From assembly GCA_022360155.1 (NCBI GenBank), contig JAKSDJ010000846.1, positions 1 through 37,178 on the forward strand: 37,178 bases of DNA, written 5' to 3'. The stretch is from Chloroflexales bacterium (GTDB lineage: Bacteria; Chloroflexota; Chloroflexia; Chloroflexales; Chloroflexaceae). Below, one piece after another: positions 35,472 to 37,178 of the stretch (the first letter of the stretch is position 1; each line of letters opens with the position of its first letter). A program made the translations under genes and the position numbers. The notes below the pieces were generated by a model. It worked only from the letters and a program-made list of their open reading frames with translations. It did not search any database and was not told where the DNA came from.

Positions 35472-36941
35472 TCAATAGGCTCCACGCCCGCTCAAGAGCG
35501 CTGGAATCGTGCGGAACAAGATTTGCAGATCGAGCCAAATGGAATGATTCCGAATGTAATGCATATCCAAGCGGACTCGGTCTTCATAAGAGAGGTTGCT
35601 GCGCCCGCTAATCTGCCACAGACCAGTCAAGCCTGGCTTGACCGTTGCTAGATTGTGCTGCCACTTGCCAAACTTTTCTAGTTCGGCAGCGGTAATCATA
35701 CGCGGACCAATCAGACTCATCTGCCCAAGCAAGACGTTGAAAAGCTGCGGCAGTTCATCGAGGCTGTAACGGCGGAGAAAATTGCCGACACGAGTGATGC
35801 GCGGGTCGTCTTTGAGCTTTCCTTCGCACTCTAATTCGGCGCACTGCTCGGGGGTTAGCAGGGCATCGCCATAAACGTGCATGGTGCGAAACTTAAAGGC
35901 ATCAAAGGGCTGTTTCCCTTGACCAACGACGCGGCGGCGATAGAACACTGGCCCTGGCGAGTCGCGCTTGATCAACAGCGCCAGCACCAGGAAGAGCGGT
36001 GAGAATAGCAGGAGTATCGTAGCCGCCAGCGTATAGTCAAGCATGGTCTTGAGAATATAGTGCATCCCAGTAATACGGGTCTTGTTCAGCACCACGAGTG
36101 GTACATAACCCTCTTCGCGAACCCGTACGCTGGTTGTTAAGAGTTCGAATAATCCTGAAGCCAGACGTACTTCAACATCCTGTAATGCGTCGAGCGCACC
36201 GTAAATACTGAGCAAACGTTCGCGGGTGATAGCCGTGTTGGCGATAACCACCGCGTCAACTCCCTGGCTGTAGACGAGCGAGGCGAATGCTGATGAGCGT
36301 CCAATAACTTGTATGCCGGGCAACGGTTCACTGCCGATTGGCAAATAATCATCAACAAAGCCAAGAAGCCGTGCACCTGAGGTAGGAGCTTCGAGCAGTT
36401 GTTGCGCGACAGCCAGACCCTCAGGATTGGCCCCAATGATTAATGTCCGATCCAGGAAGCGCCCGCTTCTCCGCTGATGATAGATCAACCGGCGGATGAT
36501 GAAGCGGGCGTTGAGCCCCAAAACCAAGATCAAGATCCAGGCGATCAACAACCAAGCCCGCGCGACGACGAAGTCTGGCTGGAGGAAACTTACCAGCATA
36601 ACCAACATAACGCCAGTTGTCACTGCATTGAACCAGCGCGCATATTCCGTGGTGCCGCCCAAGAGGTTGACTCGGTCGTAGAGGCCATACATATGAAACA
36701 ATGCTACATTGCCCGGAACAAGAACAATGGCTAGCCAGCCGTAGAAAATCGGGCTAATAAAAGCATCGGGGCTAAAGAGCGCCAGGTCGAATTTAAACCG
36801 CCAGATATAGGCCAGAATGAAGCTTGCACTGACGACTAGGGCATCGGTAACGAGCAAGAGGCGAGTAAGATAGCGTTGCTCGCGTTGCCGAATGCTAGCC
36901 CTTGTTTGCGGGATAGCCAGTATGCGTTCAGTGGTGCTCAT
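35472..36941 (-). CDS. undecaprenyl-phosphate glycosyl-1-phosphate transferase (WcaJ-type)
   Basis: This enzyme begins polysaccharide repeat synthesis by moving a sugar phosphate from a nucleotide sugar to the undecaprenyl-phosphate carrier in the membrane. The 489-residue protein has four N-terminal membrane helices (within about 28-155), a soluble Rossmann-like part ([18 protein letters not shown]), a further membrane segment near 303-326, and the bacterial sugar transferase domain with [42 protein letters not shown] and [14 protein letters not shown]. The sugar (glucose, galactose or other) cannot be told. The start has only a weak upstream site. It likely acts in exopolysaccharide or cell-wall polysaccharide synthesis with genes beyond the window. 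Confidence 0.92.
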   Translation of the reverse strand: MSTTERILAIPQTRASIRQREQRYLTRLLLVTDALVVSASFILAYIWRFKFDLALFSPDAFISPIFYGWLAIVLVPGNVALFHMYGLYDRVNLLGGTTEYARWFNAVTTGVMLVMLVSFLQPDFVVARAWLLIAWILILVLGLNARFIIRRLIYHQRRSGRFLDRTLIIGANPEGLAVAQQLLEAPTSGARLLGFVDDYLPIGSEPLPGIQVIGRSSAFASLVYSQGVDAVVIANTAITRERLLSIYGALDALQDVEVRLASGLFELLTTSVRVREEGYVPLVVLNKTRITGMHYILKTMLDYTLAATILLLFSPLFLVLALLIKRDSPGPVFYRRRVVGQGKQPFDAFKFRTMHVYGDALLTPEQCAELECEGKLKDDPRITRVGNFLRRYSLDELPQLFNVLLGQMSLIGPRMITAAELEKFGKWQHNLATVKPGLTGLWQISGRSNLSYEDRVRLDMHYIRNHSIWLDLQILFRTIPALLSGRGAY

Positions 36942-37178
36942 AGGTTGCTTAATCCTCGCAGTGATCGCAAGCCTATTCCGGCCAGGAAAGCATGTCAGCG
37001 AAGAGTCGGCCCTGTCTGACTTCTTTCGTTGCAGGTTTGTAGAATAGATCTGTGACGCACTGTATTAAGTGACTCATGCTAAGTCGATTGCTTGCTGATT
37101 TGTAGTTAGGATGTAGCCAGGACAGAAACAGCCGTTGTTTGATGTTGATTGTGAGTTGTGAACTGTGTCCGAGCAACC
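36942..37178. other. intergenic end of window
   Basis: Upstream region of the glycosylphosphotransferase gene. A minus-strand open frame runs through 36973-37176, but it has no recognisable motif and the composition looks non-coding. I see nothing else to report. Confidence 0.4.

Overview
This 37 kb window is an ordinary stretch of bacterial chromosome. It carries 25 protein-coding genes on both strands, short intergenic gaps with hairpin terminators, and no rRNA, tRNA, CRISPR array, transposase, integrase or phage gene that I can recognise. The best taxonomic guess, from the feel of the proteins and not from any search, is a Chloroflexota (green non-sulfur) bacterium, probably class Chloroflexia. 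The RecA, CTP synthase and UvrC sequences, the RpoD-like sigma factor that starts at region 1.2, and the HEAT-repeat, PspC and DUF58 proteins all fit that idea. Coding GC is high and the longer intergenic regions are AT-richer.

Layout. Positions 1-4800 hold a complete biotin ring-assembly operon in the order bioF-bioA-bioD-bioB, closed by a strong hairpin. A minus-strand lipoprotein for amino-acid binding follows at 4870-6108. Then come a divergent pair of PLP enzymes, cystathionine beta-synthase on the minus strand and tryptophanase on the plus strand (6764-9689), a PspC-domain membrane protein, and a membrane-anchored TPR protein. Positions 11962-14503 form a minus-strand envelope operon: an anchored protein with a calcium-loop-like motif, a membrane-anchored glucosaminidase-like protein, and a degenerate M23 peptidase. 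It has its own promoter with a GAAC-N4-GTTC palindrome. A metallophosphoesterase follows. On the plus strand, uvrC overlaps a methylcrotonyl-CoA-carboxylase-type carboxyltransferase gene, then DUF58, psuG and an RpoD-family sigma factor. From 23713 to 29879 the minus strand carries a zinc-ribbon protein, pyrG, an MBL-fold hydrolase, and recA-recX. The plus strand resumes with fabF, rnc, an RmlD-like reductase and a HEAT-repeat protein. The window ends with two minus-strand genes, a Gfo/Idh/MocA oxidoreductase and a polyprenyl glycosylphosphotransferase.

Functional links. The biotin genes supply the cofactor used by biotin-dependent carboxylases such as the one whose carboxyltransferase subunit lies at 18254. 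recA, recX and uvrC are DNA-repair genes. The RmlD-like reductase, Gfo/Idh oxidoreductase and sugar-phosphate transferase point to surface polysaccharide synthesis.

The most interesting signals are not protein-coding. They are a pyrG leader whose complementary segments interleave and can also mask the ribosome binding site; a 1.2 kb gene-free gap between pyrG and the MBL gene with a matched minus-strand promoter and terminator; terminator-like leader structures before two minus-strand transcription units; a tiny Trp-containing reading frame ahead of tryptophanase; and a recurring extended -10 motif followed by AGC. I found no clear new multi-gene system.
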